A stretch of DNA of 64,000 nt from contig NZ_PCPR01000027.1 in assembly GCF_002979775.1 (NCBI RefSeq), positions 1-64,000 on the forward strand. The letters run 5' to 3'. Below are positions 40,986 to 49,677 of the stretch, piece by piece. Both the position numbers and the translations under genes were made by a program. Origin of the DNA: Arthrobacter sp. MYb23 (lineage in GTDB: Bacteria; Actinomycetota; Actinomycetes; Actinomycetales; Micrococcaceae). Numbering within the stretch: the first letter of the stretch is position 1; every line of letters begins with the position of its first letter. The notes under the pieces are model-generated. The model ran no database searches, had not been told where the DNA came from, and saw nothing but the letters and a program-made list of their open reading frames with translations.

Positions 40986-41573
40986 ATGGGTACAAGCACC
41001 GTGAAATCCGGCGAACAGGTTGACAGGCAGAAACGCATTCTCGACGCGGCCCTGGAACTACTGTCCCGCCACGGCATTTCAGGCATCAACATGCGCGCTG
41101 TGGCGCGTGAAGCCGGCGTCGCGCTGGGGCTTGTGAACTACTACTACGAAGACAAATCGAGCCTGATCCGCGCGGTGCTCCACCAGATCGAAGAGCACGA
41201 CCTCCTGCTGGTGGAGCCTCTAGCTACGTCAACACCGGACGAGCAACTCCGGGAGTCACTGCGTCGCGTTGCGGATCCCGGTCTTCTGACCACACCGTAC
41301 CTATCCCTCCGACTTCATTTGTGGGCCCTCGCCCAGGCGGATGAGGACTTTGCACGCATCAATGCCGCAGCCTTTGAGAGGTATCTCCAAGGGCTCGCGG
41401 CCTTGATCGGCAACGCCGTTCCCGGACTGTCACCTGAGGAATGCCGGGACCGGGCGGCCGACGTCGTTGTGGTGCAGAACGGCATGTGGCTCACCACGCT
41501 GCTGGGGATCGACAAGGCAGCCATCCAGCGAGGCATTGCCCGCACGGAAGAGATTGCGTTCGCCCCTCGCTGA
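40986..41573 (+). CDS. TetR/AcrR-family regulator
   Basis: 195 residues with an N-terminal helix-turn-helix (RHGISGINMRAVAREAGVAL, then LVNYYYEDKSSLIRAV) and a larger ligand-binding half rich in Leu and Ala. It begins 45 bases after the right copy of the tipA 3'-end repeat, so before the insertion it probably followed tipA directly. No divergent transporter or clear palindromic operator was seen next to it, and its target cannot be named. Confidence 0.85.
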   Translation: MGTSTVKSGEQVDRQKRILDAALELLSRHGISGINMRAVAREAGVALGLVNYYYEDKSSLIRAVLHQIEEHDLLLVEPLATSTPDEQLRESLRRVADPGLLTTPYLSLRLHLWALAQADEDFARINAAAFERYLQGLAALIGNAVPGLSPEECRDRAADVVVVQNGMWLTTLLGIDKAAIQRGIARTEEIAFAPR

Positions 41574-41662
41574 CCACAACGCGTGGGTAGTTCGCCCCAT
41601 AGCGCGAGGACCGGGTGTGCCCGAGTATCAAGGGACTACCTAACCGACCCGGGGGGAACACC

Positions 41663-41998
41663 ATGAAGATTGCTAAAAAAATTCTTGCTGCCAGCGCGGC
41701 CCTTGCCTTCATGGGAGGGGCGTTGCTCACGGCTCAACCTGCGTTGGCTAACGATGGCTATGCCAACTGCAACGTCTGGATACACTACGAATACAGTGTG
41801 GGAGGCAGTTGCAATTCCGATGCGCCGGGCACTGAGTATCAGGTTGCGGGCAAGTGCCGTCATGTCCCCACCGGCCATGAGGCTATCGTGACCGGGCCCT
41901 GGAGGTGGCAGATGCCTGCCTCACAAGGCTTCAACACCTCCTACGCCAACTGCCCGGCAGGCACCAGGGCCGTTCAGGTTTGGCGCAACGTGCGATGA
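41663..41998 (+). CDS. Small secreted Cys-containing protein
   Basis: 111 residues; the ATG at 41,663 is preferred because GGGGGGAA lies 5 bases before it and a classical signal peptide follows (MKIAKKILAASAALAF, cleavage after QPALA). The mature part is about 85 residues with four Cys residues (NCNVW, GGSCNS, GKCRHV, ANCPAG) that could form two disulphides, and several Trp/Tyr. It is reminiscent of small actinobacterial secreted proteins without known function. It overlaps the next gene by an ATGA junction. Confidence 0.72.
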   Translation: MKIAKKILAASAALAFMGGALLTAQPALANDGYANCNVWIHYEYSVGGSCNSDAPGTEYQVAGKCRHVPTGHEAIVTGPWRWQMPASQGFNTSYANCPAGTRAVQVWRNVR

Positions 41999-42930
41999 GC
42001 AGTCCGCGTATGAAACTCACCTCGAAGCTGCTCGGGGGCCTCGCCGCATGCGCACTGGCACTCTCCGGCGCCGCTCCCGCCAGCGCCGCCACGGCCTACC
42101 CGACCCCGACGCCGACGCCTGCCGACTGCTTTGGCGGCCTGCTGAGCATGGAACCGAACGGGAATCTCGGTGCCGTGTTCCTCAACGGGGGCAAGCTCCG
42201 CTGGGAGAACAATAGTTGGTCCTCGCCGGTCCCGTTCGATGCGACGTACCTGACGCAGACCGGCGGGATGGGGGACGACACCTTTGGCAAGTTCTCCTAC
42301 TTCGGCACTTCCTCAGACGGCAAAGCGAAGTTCTACAACCAGCGGCAGGACCTCCAGGCGGACGGCACCTGGAAGCACTCCATCGACGGACCGGTGACCA
42401 CCATCGGGAACGGCTGGTTCCAGAAGTCCATCACCACCGCCTACAGCGGAACGGCCGACGTCCGGGGCCAGCAGTTCATCTTCCGGCTCACCAGCGGCGG
42501 CGAACTTTACCGCTACACCCTGGACACGAACGCCCGGACCATCACCGGGACGGTCAAGGTGTTCGGCGGTGGCGCCTCCATTACATCCATCGGCTCGGCG
42601 CCTTCAATCGCCATCAACGGCAAGCCCGTTGCCGTATTGATGGCCACGCTCTCCACCGGCGAACTGCGCCAGTACATCATCCCGGACGCCACACCCACCC
42701 AGTGGAGCTCCAAGACCATCCGCCCGGCTGCGGGGAATGGTTGGCAGAACTTCACGGCCATCACCGCCAGGAACTGCGATAGCAAGGGCCAGATAGTGCT
42801 GGGCTACATCAAGCAGCGCCTGGTGGCCGCCTACTACGACCCCACCGGCCTGACCGCCAATGACAAGGACCTCGGCGGCGGAGCCTCCTCCATGCCGGCG
42901 TTACCTGAAGGGACCCGAGTGTTCGGCTAA
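41995..42930 (+). CDS. Secreted protein with beta-rich repeats, unknown function
   Basis: About 311 residues. Start ATG at 41,995 overlaps the preceding stop (ATGA); the internal ATG at 42,010 is another option. A signal peptide (KLLGGLAACALALSGAAPASA) is followed by a YPTPTPTPAD linker and a mature domain of about 280 residues rich in Gly, Ser, Thr and Tyr with alternating strands (e.g. LGAVFLNGGKLRW, GELYRYTLDTNART, GELRQYIIPD), suggesting a beta-propeller or similar fold, perhaps sugar- or wall-binding. A terminator lies after it. Confidence 0.7.
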   Translation: MSSPRMKLTSKLLGGLAACALALSGAAPASAATAYPTPTPTPADCFGGLLSMEPNGNLGAVFLNGGKLRWENNSWSSPVPFDATYLTQTGGMGDDTFGKFSYFGTSSDGKAKFYNQRQDLQADGTWKHSIDGPVTTIGNGWFQKSITTAYSGTADVRGQQFIFRLTSGGELYRYTLDTNARTITGTVKVFGGGASITSIGSAPSIAINGKPVAVLMATLSTGELRQYIIPDATPTQWSSKTIRPAAGNGWQNFTAITARNCDSKGQIVLGYIKQRLVAAYYDPTGLTANDKDLGGGASSMPALPEGTRVFG

Positions 42931-42956
42931 CGCCCACTTACTCACTGGAAAGGGAA

Positions 42957-42990
42957 GCCGACGACGGCGGCAGCACCCGCCGTCGTCGGC
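42957..42990 (+). terminator. Terminator-like hairpin
   Basis: GCCGACGACGGCGG and CCGCCGTCGTCGGC form a perfect 14-bp stem with a CAGCAC loop, 27 bases after the stop at 42,930. The T-run is poor, but the stem is strong. Confidence 0.68.
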
Positions 42991-43299
42991 CTCCTACCGC
43001 GGCGCGATTGTCAGCATCCCTGGCGAGACCGACTCCCCCAGAGGGACATTGAATGTGGCTGGCAGTTGTCACTTTCGGCGATAGATGGCGGCGTTCTGTG
43101 ATCGCTAAATGTCCCACCCGGAGGGGCCCAGCGTCTCGCATGACTAGGCATTTGAGGCACCTGGGTTATGAGACACCCGTGGATTCACTGTCCTAAAAGG
43201 GGGCTCCCTCCCCGAGCTGGTTGTGCAATGGAGGTGCTAACGGGCTCGAGAGTCTAGGAGAGGGCAACCAGAGCAGCAACAGTCCGCAGCTCGCGGCTT
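42991..43299. other. Intergenic stretch without recognisable genes
   Basis: About 310 bases between the terminator and the minus-strand small membrane protein gene. Short open frames overlap one another and none has a convincing ribosome binding site. I see nothing else in it. Confidence 0.5.
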
Positions 43300-43578
43300 T
43301 CAAAGGGCCCTGTTCGCGCGAGCATCCCTCACAACTATCGAACCCATCGTGAGAATGACTTCCAAGAGCATCATTCCGAGCCAGGTCAGGATGGCAATGA
43401 TTGCGAACACGAACCCGAAAACTCCGGATGAAAGAAGCATCCCTGCGGCAAGCACAGGAAGGCAGCCGAACAGGACCCAGCGGGTGTAGCGGGCAGCAGG
43501 ACTGCCGGCGATGACCAAGCCCGCGTGACCAAGCCAAAGGACCAGGGTTATCGCGGGTATAAGCAGGAAAATGGTCAT
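43300..43578 (-). CDS. Small membrane protein, three TM segments
   Basis: 92 residues from the ATG at 43,578, chosen because GGAGG lies 5 bases before it on the minus strand. Three hydrophobic stretches (FLLIPAITLVLWLG, WVLFGCLPVLAAGML, VFAIIAILTWLGMMLLEVIL) suggest an integral membrane protein with short loops. No family is recognised. It is the only plausible gene in this part on the minus strand. Confidence 0.6.
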   Translation of the reverse strand: MTIFLLIPAITLVLWLGHAGLVIAGSPAARYTRWVLFGCLPVLAAGMLLSSGVFGFVFAIIAILTWLGMMLLEVILTMGSIVVRDARANRAL

Positions 43579-44030
43579 TTCACCCTCCACACGGTGTCGC
43601 TCATCTGGTGCAGCTGCCCTGTGTCCCCCAAGGTCAGCACTTCAGCCTAGCCTGCCATTCTGCAGTACCAGGGCGAACCACGATGACTTTGCGGAGCCGA
43701 CGTCAAAGGTGTCCTCCCGTATACGCTGCCCGAAAAATTGCTCGGTGAAGGTGAAGGCCCGATACGCTCCACACGAATCCGTCTCGAAACCCTTGGGATA
43801 CGAGACGTCTCACTGGCTCGGTCCCATGGGATCCTGCGGAGAGCCAAGGATTCTGTCCATGAGAGCCCTATCATGAGTGTGAAGGGCGACGACGCAGACA
43901 AGTGATGGACGCGAAAGGGTGGCCGAAAATTCCACCCGTTCATGCGCGAGCTGATTGCTTGTCCTCGGACCGAGGGTGAAGGCGCAGTACTTGGGTTGTT
44001 CCTTTTAGCACCATGGACGGAGACAACTGG
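43579..44030. other. Intergenic stretch without recognisable genes
   Basis: About 450 bases of ordinary composition between the minus-strand small membrane protein and the lipoprotein gene. Overlapping short frames in both directions look like chance. It should contain the promoter of each gene. Confidence 0.5.
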
Positions 44031-44516
44031 ATGACCCTGCCGCTACGTAAGCGCAGCCGGCCAGCAGTCATGGCGTGCATGGCTGTCCTGGTGCTTGCCG
44101 GATGCACCCCCACCATGCCTGAGGTCCAACGGGGTGAACTGGTTGGTACTTGGATCTATTCTGCTGCCGCAAGCACCGTGAGAGCGGATGTTTCGGAGGC
44201 CGAGATCCAGCTCAACGAGGACAACACCGCTACAGTCTCAGACTTTCCCTTAAGTCAATTTAATGACGATGAGCTTGCAGAATCCCCGTTCACGTCAACA
44301 GGTACCTGGGAATTCCAGCCGAAGCTGCGTGATGTGACCAAATTTGAAAATCAGTCCGGTATTGAATTGGTGCTAAACCAGCCGGACTCTCCTAATGGGT
44401 TCAAGGTGGCCAGGCGCTTGGCCATCGAGAAGAAAGAGGGAGAAGTAAAACTAGTCATTTACATTGGATACCCGGACTTGCCGAATAAGAGTTATGCACT
44501 AACTAAAAGCGGCTGA
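44031..44516 (+). CDS. Putative small lipoprotein
   Basis: About 161 residues from the ATG at 44,031, which has GGAG 8 bases upstream; an ATG at 44,013 is an alternative. The N-terminus is a basic start, a hydrophobic core and a lipobox (LVLAGC), so it should be anchored to the outer face of the membrane. The mature part contains Glu/Asp-rich strands, with GTWIYS and GTWEFQP repeats that resemble lipocalin-like or DUF beta-barrel folds. No known family is recognised. Confidence 0.7.
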   Translation: MTLPLRKRSRPAVMACMAVLVLAGCTPTMPEVQRGELVGTWIYSAAASTVRADVSEAEIQLNEDNTATVSDFPLSQFNDDELAESPFTSTGTWEFQPKLRDVTKFENQSGIELVLNQPDSPNGFKVARRLAIEKKEGEVKLVIYIGYPDLPNKSYALTKSG

Positions 44517-44755
44517 GTCAGCACTACCACTTGTGGGTCCAGGTTCGGGCTGCACATGTGTGCAGCCCACAGCGCCGAACGTCCTGAAGCATCCACGGGC
44601 CAAGTTCGTCTGCTCGCAAGTCGGTCCTTCAGCGGGCGCGGGGGTAGGCCTTTGCGCCGTGGCAGAATTCCGTTCATGAGTATGGGTTACTACCTCTTGG
44701 GCTTGCGACAGTACCCGGTGGAATCTGACGTACCTTTGACAAGCGGTTCTGCAAC

Positions 44756-44869
44756 ATGGTGAAAAGTAATCCAGCGGGCTGGTGGAGAGCCGGGAAGTTG
44801 TCAACGAGACTGTTATGGCTTGGCGCCTTTCTTGGCGCAGCAGGGGCCTTGGCCTTCAATCTCAATTAA
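44756..44869 (+). CDS. Possible 37-residue single-TM peptide
   Basis: A short ORF reads MVKSNPAGWWRAGK, then a hydrophobic run LLWLGAFLGAAGALAF, ending NLN. It lies 30 bases before the next small membrane protein and could be translated with it. There is no strong ribosome binding site, so it remains a weak call. Confidence 0.28.
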   Translation: MVKSNPAGWWRAGKLSTRLLWLGAFLGAAGALAFNLN

Positions 44870-44899
44870 ATAATCGGTCACATCAGCCCGGCCACTCTG

Positions 44900-45223
44900 A
44901 TGTGGGGTATCGCAAACCTCATCATCTTTGAGATACCAGCAGGAGTGCTGCTGGGCCTCGTGGTGGCACTTGTCGTCCTAATGGCACGAACCGTGGGTCC
45001 TGGTACGGCACCAAAAATTCTCTTCGTTGGAGTGACAGGCATCCTCGCATGGCTGTGTGCCAGCGTCGTAGTTTCGGGTGTACTGCATGATGTACCCGTA
45101 CCCGGCAGCGCCGGTCTCATTAGTTGGATAGCCGGGATTCTGACCGGCTGCGCCTTCGCCGTAATTACCTATCGCCACCCTGCAAGTGGCTCTAATCGGG
45201 CAGTTTCCCCTGATCACCCGTGA
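44900..45223 (+). CDS. Small membrane protein, three TM segments
   Basis: 107 residues with three hydrophobic stretches (ANLIIFEIPAGVLLGLVVAL, ILFVGVTGILAWLCASVVVS, GLISWIAGILTGCAFAVI) and a short polar tail. An in-frame TAA at 44,867 means it cannot start earlier than about 44,870, and ATG 44,900 is the first start. No ribosome binding site is clear. Unknown function; not recognised. Confidence 0.5.
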   Translation: MWGIANLIIFEIPAGVLLGLVVALVVLMARTVGPGTAPKILFVGVTGILAWLCASVVVSGVLHDVPVPGSAGLISWIAGILTGCAFAVITYRHPASGSNRAVSPDHP

Positions 45224-45718
45224 TGACCACTCACGCTAGGTGTGCCTGTAAAGGTAGTTGCAAACGGTGGCCGTCATTCCGACTGGGTCTGTCCCGGTGA
45301 GGGATCGGCTAACGGGCGCCGCTTCTAGGGTTTGGTGAGCGGTGTAAGCGCAGAGTCGTACTTCTCGAAACTCGCTTAGTTCTGCTTCGTCAGCACATAG
45401 TGCCGATCCAGAATGTCTGGGAATCCCACGTAGAAAAGAAGCACGGGCGCCTCGTTGGTATAGCGCTCAATAACGAGACGTACGAGCTGCTTGCTCCCTG
45501 CTGGGGAGCCGGGTGCCGGAATGCGAAGCTGCACCCCCGATTGGTTCCCATATCGAGCCTCCCCCTCTGGGAGTTCCGAAAGAAACTCCCTGGACTGGGT
45601 GTTGCTTCGATCAACAGAATCCGGGGTGCCCTAAACGCTACACAGTTTCCCGTCCCACTTCCTTCAGTGCGGAACACCGTCGGTGGGAGGCCCCGATCGA
45701 AAGAACAGGGCTGAGCAG
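45224..45718. other. Intergenic stretch without recognisable genes
   Basis: About 495 bases between the small membrane protein and the end of the molybdoenzyme gene. Two open frames of about 100 residues exist on opposite strands (45,390-45,714 region), but they overlap each other, have no ribosome binding sites and match no family I know. It could be remnant DNA. Confidence 0.5.
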
Positions 45719-47305
45719 CTACTCCACCGTCACCGCCACCGACTGCCAGCCCGAGGCACCGTCGGGTACGGGGTCGGCGCGCTTGTCTGTCTGGACTTCA
45801 CCGGTGCTGTCGGTGGCGCGGGCCTTGACGTAGTGCATGCCTGGAGTGGCATCCCATTCGTAGGACCACTGGCGCCACGTGATGGTGGATGCTTCGGTGG
45901 AAAGTGTTGCTTCCACCCAGTCGCCGTCGTCGATCTGTACTTCCACCTTGGTGATTCCGCGGGTCTGCGCCCATGCGGTGCCGCCCACGGCCACCTTCCC
46001 CGCCTTCAACTTCGCGAAGGACCCGGGCACATCCACGCGTGCCATGGTCTTGATGGGGCCGCGCTCTGACCAGCCGCGTTCCGTCCAGTAAGCCTTGCTG
46101 TCCGCGAAGCGGGTGACTTCCAGGTCCACCACCCATTTGGTGGCGGAGACGAAGCCGTACAGGCCCGGAACCACCATCCGCACGGGGTATCCGTGCTCTA
46201 CGGGAAGCGGCTCATCGTTCATGCCGATGGCCAGCATGGCATCGCGGTCATCCTGCAGGACCTCCAGTGGTGTTGAGGCACTGAAGCCGTCAATGGATGT
46301 TGAGAGCACCATGTCCGCGCCATCTTTCGGTTTGGCCATGGCCAGGACTTCGCGGATGGGCATTCCCAGCCATTTGGCGTTTCCGGCGAGCTTTCCGCCC
46401 ACCGGGTTGGAGACGCAGGTGAGGGTGACGTGCGATTCGATCAGGTCGGCGTCGAGCAGGTCCTGGAAGGTGAGGGTTACTTCCTTCTCAACCATTCCGT
46501 GCACCCGCAGTACCCAGTCCTTGACGTTGATTTCCGGGACACTCAGGGCGGTATCAATGCGGTAGAACTCGTTGTTCGGCGTCAGCCAGGGGAAGACTCC
46601 CGCAACCGGGGACTGAACGCCGGCTGGAACAGGGGGCGCAGCCTTCAAAGGCGACGGCAGCGTGAGGGCGTCGCGGGCCTGAGCTATGTTGTTGCGTGCG
46701 GCTCCGAGAAGGCGCCCACCGGTGGCCGCGATTCCGGCAGCTACCGCGGTGATACCGGCAGCAGCGAAGAAACGACGGCGGCTGGTGCCGGCGCCTCCGA
46801 CCTGCCGGTCGGCGTCGGCTGCTACGTCAGCGGGGGTTTCCGGCCACGCCTTCATCCGCCACAGCGGCACCATGAGACGGCGCAGGACGATCAGACCGGC
46901 GATGGTCCCCAGCACTGAGGGGATGGCGTCTGCGGGCCCCACACCGGCCCGAGTCAGAACGGCTGCCACAATCACCGCGCCCATGAAGAGCACACCCAGG
47001 ACGCCAAGTGCCCACTTCTTGTAGGCCACAACGCCCAGAACGCAGGCCAGAACGGCGATAGTGACGCCCATACCCACGAACAGCGCCGCTTTGTCGTTGG
47101 TGCCGAACGTGGCGATCGCAAAGTCCTTCATCCACGGCGGCGTGAAGTCGATGAACGTGGATCCCAGTGCGAACACCGGGGTTGCCCTCGCCGTGAAGAA
47201 TGCGCCGATCAGCTCGGCGACGGCCAGCACGACGGCGGCCGACACCACGCCTGCCAGCGCTGCCATGGTTTCGGGGCCTTTGGTCCGGAGTCCGAGCTTT
47301 TTCAT
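45719..47305 (-). CDS. Membrane-anchored sulfite oxidase-type molybdopterin oxidoreductase
   Basis: 528 residues. The N-terminal part has four or five TM segments, then a short RRRFF-type twin-arginine-like element (residues about 178-200) and a large molybdopterin domain of the sulfite-oxidase fold. The molybdenum-ligand Cys is in VTLTCVSNPVGG, and a C-terminal immunoglobulin-like dimerisation domain follows (TKVEVQIDDGDW). It is expected to act outside the membrane. The electron acceptor and substrate (sulfite, methionine sulfoxide or others) are not clear. The start at 47,305 lacks a ribosome binding site; the upstream frame adds an unlikely Arg/Pro-rich part. Confidence 0.84.
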   Translation of the reverse strand: MKKLGLRTKGPETMAALAGVVSAAVVLAVAELIGAFFTARATPVFALGSTFIDFTPPWMKDFAIATFGTNDKAALFVGMGVTIAVLACVLGVVAYKKWALGVLGVLFMGAVIVAAVLTRAGVGPADAIPSVLGTIAGLIVLRRLMVPLWRMKAWPETPADVAADADRQVGGAGTSRRRFFAAAGITAVAAGIAATGGRLLGAARNNIAQARDALTLPSPLKAAPPVPAGVQSPVAGVFPWLTPNNEFYRIDTALSVPEINVKDWVLRVHGMVEKEVTLTFQDLLDADLIESHVTLTCVSNPVGGKLAGNAKWLGMPIREVLAMAKPKDGADMVLSTSIDGFSASTPLEVLQDDRDAMLAIGMNDEPLPVEHGYPVRMVVPGLYGFVSATKWVVDLEVTRFADSKAYWTERGWSERGPIKTMARVDVPGSFAKLKAGKVAVGGTAWAQTRGITKVEVQIDDGDWVEATLSTEASTITWRQWSYEWDATPGMHYVKARATDSTGEVQTDKRADPVPDGASGWQSVAVTVE

Positions 47306-47394
47306 GTGAGGAGTTCGTAGCGGGCGGGACCGGGGATGGGTGCAGCTGGATGGTAGATTAATCCAAACGATAGACATAATCTTTAGGAGCCCTC

Positions 47395-48099
47395 ATGGAG
47401 ACCTCATTCCGCAGGCCGTTGATTGCGGCCACCACGTCCATTCTTGTCATCACAGCCCTAGGTGGCTGCGCCACCGGCGCCACAGCCCCTGCCGAGAATC
47501 CCAGCACGGCCGCTACAAGCTCCACCCCCTCACCTCAGGCTGAGTCAACCGCCGGAACTGCCAGCGCCGAGGGAAAGCTCGACCCCGCCACTGAATCTCT
47601 CACGTGGGAGAACGGCAACAGAATCCTGGGTGATGAAAGTGGTGGACACACCCCTGACATTGCCAGCTCTTTGACGGATCCCAACGCCGGATGGCAGGCC
47701 GACTACAGCCGCATGGCAACGGACGGGATGATGACCTTCAGCTCGGATACCACACAATGCAAGGTCCGAACCATCCAGGTGCGCAACCAGCCCTCCGAGT
47801 TGGTGGCCGGTGACGACCACGCCTCAACTTTGAAGGTCCTCGCCATCCTCATCCCCGGCAAGCCGGACCTCGCCGCTAATGTCAAGGAAACCACCCTGGG
47901 CTACGGCATGGCCGGTAATCGCGGAGTGGACATGTTGTCCCTCACCTACACATCGGGCGACTCCTACGGGTACACCGCGGTGAGGACCTTCAGCAAGCCA
48001 GCAGTCACAGTGAAGGTAGAGGCGCTATGCCCTAATGTTCAGACGCTCAAAACCACCATCGCGGAGATGCGCGACAACATCAGTATTAACGCACGCTAA
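47395..48099 (+). CDS. Putative lipoprotein
   Basis: 234 residues with a lipobox (ITALGGC), a Ser/Thr/Pro/Ala-rich linker and a mature domain of about 170 residues with two Cys (TQCKV, ALCPN) that may pair. TAGGAG lies 6 bases before the ATG. It diverges from the molybdoenzyme gene, sharing a gap of about 90 bases. The family is not recognised. The choline operon begins directly downstream. Confidence 0.7.
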   Translation: METSFRRPLIAATTSILVITALGGCATGATAPAENPSTAATSSTPSPQAESTAGTASAEGKLDPATESLTWENGNRILGDESGGHTPDIASSLTDPNAGWQADYSRMATDGMMTFSSDTTQCKVRTIQVRNQPSELVAGDDHASTLKVLAILIPGKPDLAANVKETTLGYGMAGNRGVDMLSLTYTSGDSYGYTAVRTFSKPAVTVKVEALCPNVQTLKTTIAEMRDNISINAR

Positions 48100-48106
48100 A
48101 GCTCTT

Positions 48107-48144
48107 TGAACATTTGTTCATAATTTTCCTTGAACAGATGTTCA
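48107..48144. promoter_or_regulatory. Paired palindromic operators before the choline cassette
   Basis: TGAACATTTGTTCA at 48,107-48,120 and TGAACAGATGTTCA at 48,131-48,144 are two copies of TGAACAnnTGTTCA spaced 24 bases apart, just upstream of the aldehyde dehydrogenase gene. They look like sites for a TetR/BetI-like repressor responding to choline or betaine aldehyde. Confidence 0.68.
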
Positions 48145-48165
48145 AAGTGCATTAGCCTGCTTCGT

Positions 48166-49677
48166 ATGACCCAAGCCACATTTTCCGATTCCGCCTCCAC
48201 ACTTTTCATCAACGGCGCGTGGGAACCGGCCGCTTCCGGCGCGGTGCGCGAGATCCGCAACCCGGCCGACGGCGAACTGGTCGCCACCGTCTCCGAAGCC
48301 GGCCGCGAGGACGCCGAGCGAGCCATTTCCGCAGCCCGCGCAGCCTTCGATTCGGGCGTCTGGGCCTCGGTCCCCGCTCCGGAGCGCGGCGCCTTCCTCC
48401 TCAAGGTGGCCGCGGAACTTCGCGAACGCCGGGAAAAATTCGCCCGCGCCGAATCCCTGGACACCGGCAAGCGCATCGTCGAAAGCCGCATCGACATTGA
48501 CGACATCGCCGCCTGCTTCGAATACTTCGGAAGGCTCGCCGGGCAGTCGGCGGGCCGAGTGGTGGACGCCGGGGACCCCGCCGTCGTGAGCAAAATCGTC
48601 TACGAGCCCGTGGGCGTCTGCGGCCTGATCACGCCGTGGAACTACCCGCTGCTGCAGGCTGCGTGGAAGATCGCGCCCGCGCTGGCCGCTGGCTGCACCT
48701 TCGTCCTGAAGCCCGCCGAGCTAACCCCTTCCACCGCGATCCTTGCCATGCAGCTGCTGCAGGACCTGGGCCTGCCGGACGGCGTCGCCAACTTGGTAAC
48801 GGGCCCCGGCGCTCAAGCGGGCGCACCACTTTCTGAGCACCCCGACATTGACTTGGTTTCCTTCACCGGCGGCCTGGAAACCGGCAAACGCATTGCCGCA
48901 GCCGCAGCCAGCACCGTGAAAAAGGTGGCGCTGGAGCTCGGCGGCAAGAACCCCAACGTCGTGTTTGCCGACGCTGACTTTGATGCCGCCGTCGACAACG
49001 CCTTGAACGGCGCCTTTGTGCACTCCGGGCAGGTCTGCTCCGCAGGTGCGCGGCTGGTGGTCGAGGAATCCATCGCCGAGCGCTTCGTGGACGAACTGGT
49101 CCGCAAGGCTCAGGGCATCCGCATCGGAGGCCCGTTCGATGAGTCCGCCGAAACCGGACCGCTGATTTCCGCTGCCCACCGCGAGAAGGTGGACGCTTAC
49201 GTTCAGCGCGGCGTGGCCGAAGGCGCGCGGCTGCGGTGTGGAGGTGCGGCCCCTGAGGGCGAAACGTTCGACGCCGGGTTCTACTACCAGCCCACCGTCC
49301 TGGATCGCGTGACCCGCGGAATGTCGGTAGTCATCGACGAAGCGTTTGGCCCGGTAGTAACAGTGGAAACTTTCCGCACGGAAGACGAAGCCGTAGCCAC
49401 CGCCAACGACACCATCTACGGACTGGCGGGCGCGGTCTGGACCCAGGATGCCGGCAAGGCCCAGCGGGTCGCGGGCCGTTTGCGCCACGGCACGGTGTGG
49501 ATCAACGACTACCACCCCTACCTTCCGCAGGCCGAGTGGGGCGGCTTCGGCCAGTCCGGAGTCGGCCGCGAACTCGGCCCCACCGGACTGGGTGAATACC
49601 AGGAAGCCAAGCACATCTACCAGAACACCAGCCCGCAGGTGACCGGCTGGTTCGCAGACCACGGCAAGGAGAAATAG
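48166..49677 (+). CDS. betB: Betaine aldehyde dehydrogenase
   Basis: 503-residue aldehyde dehydrogenase. The NAD fold with GGKNPNVVFADADFD (catalytic Glu/Asn region), the nucleophile Cys in NGAFVHSGQVCSAGAR, and the C-terminal ETFRTEDEAVATAND region are all present. It oxidises an aldehyde with NAD+; the next gene, a choline oxidase gene, yields betaine aldehyde, so glycine betaine is the likely product. Start ATG at 48,166 lies after the operator pair. It begins a three-gene run with choline oxidase and an APC permease. GbsA/BetB are names used for this role. Confidence 0.87.
   Translation: MTQATFSDSASTLFINGAWEPAASGAVREIRNPADGELVATVSEAGREDAERAISAARAAFDSGVWASVPAPERGAFLLKVAAELRERREKFARAESLDTGKRIVESRIDIDDIAACFEYFGRLAGQSAGRVVDAGDPAVVSKIVYEPVGVCGLITPWNYPLLQAAWKIAPALAAGCTFVLKPAELTPSTAILAMQLLQDLGLPDGVANLVTGPGAQAGAPLSEHPDIDLVSFTGGLETGKRIAAAAASTVKKVALELGGKNPNVVFADADFDAAVDNALNGAFVHSGQVCSAGARLVVEESIAERFVDELVRKAQGIRIGGPFDESAETGPLISAAHREKVDAYVQRGVAEGARLRCGGAAPEGETFDAGFYYQPTVLDRVTRGMSVVIDEAFGPVVTVETFRTEDEAVATANDTIYGLAGAVWTQDAGKAQRVAGRLRHGTVWINDYHPYLPQAEWGGFGQSGVGRELGPTGLGEYQEAKHIYQNTSPQVTGWFADHGKEK

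Noticed and set aside
43571..43943. Short frames on both strands in the gap before the lipoprotein
   Set aside because: They overlap each other, are Ser/Arg/Pro-rich and lack start signals.
45390..45714. Two overlapping frames of about 100 residues on opposite strands
   Set aside because: Neither has a ribosome binding site, a known motif or a plausible composition; left as an empty stretch.
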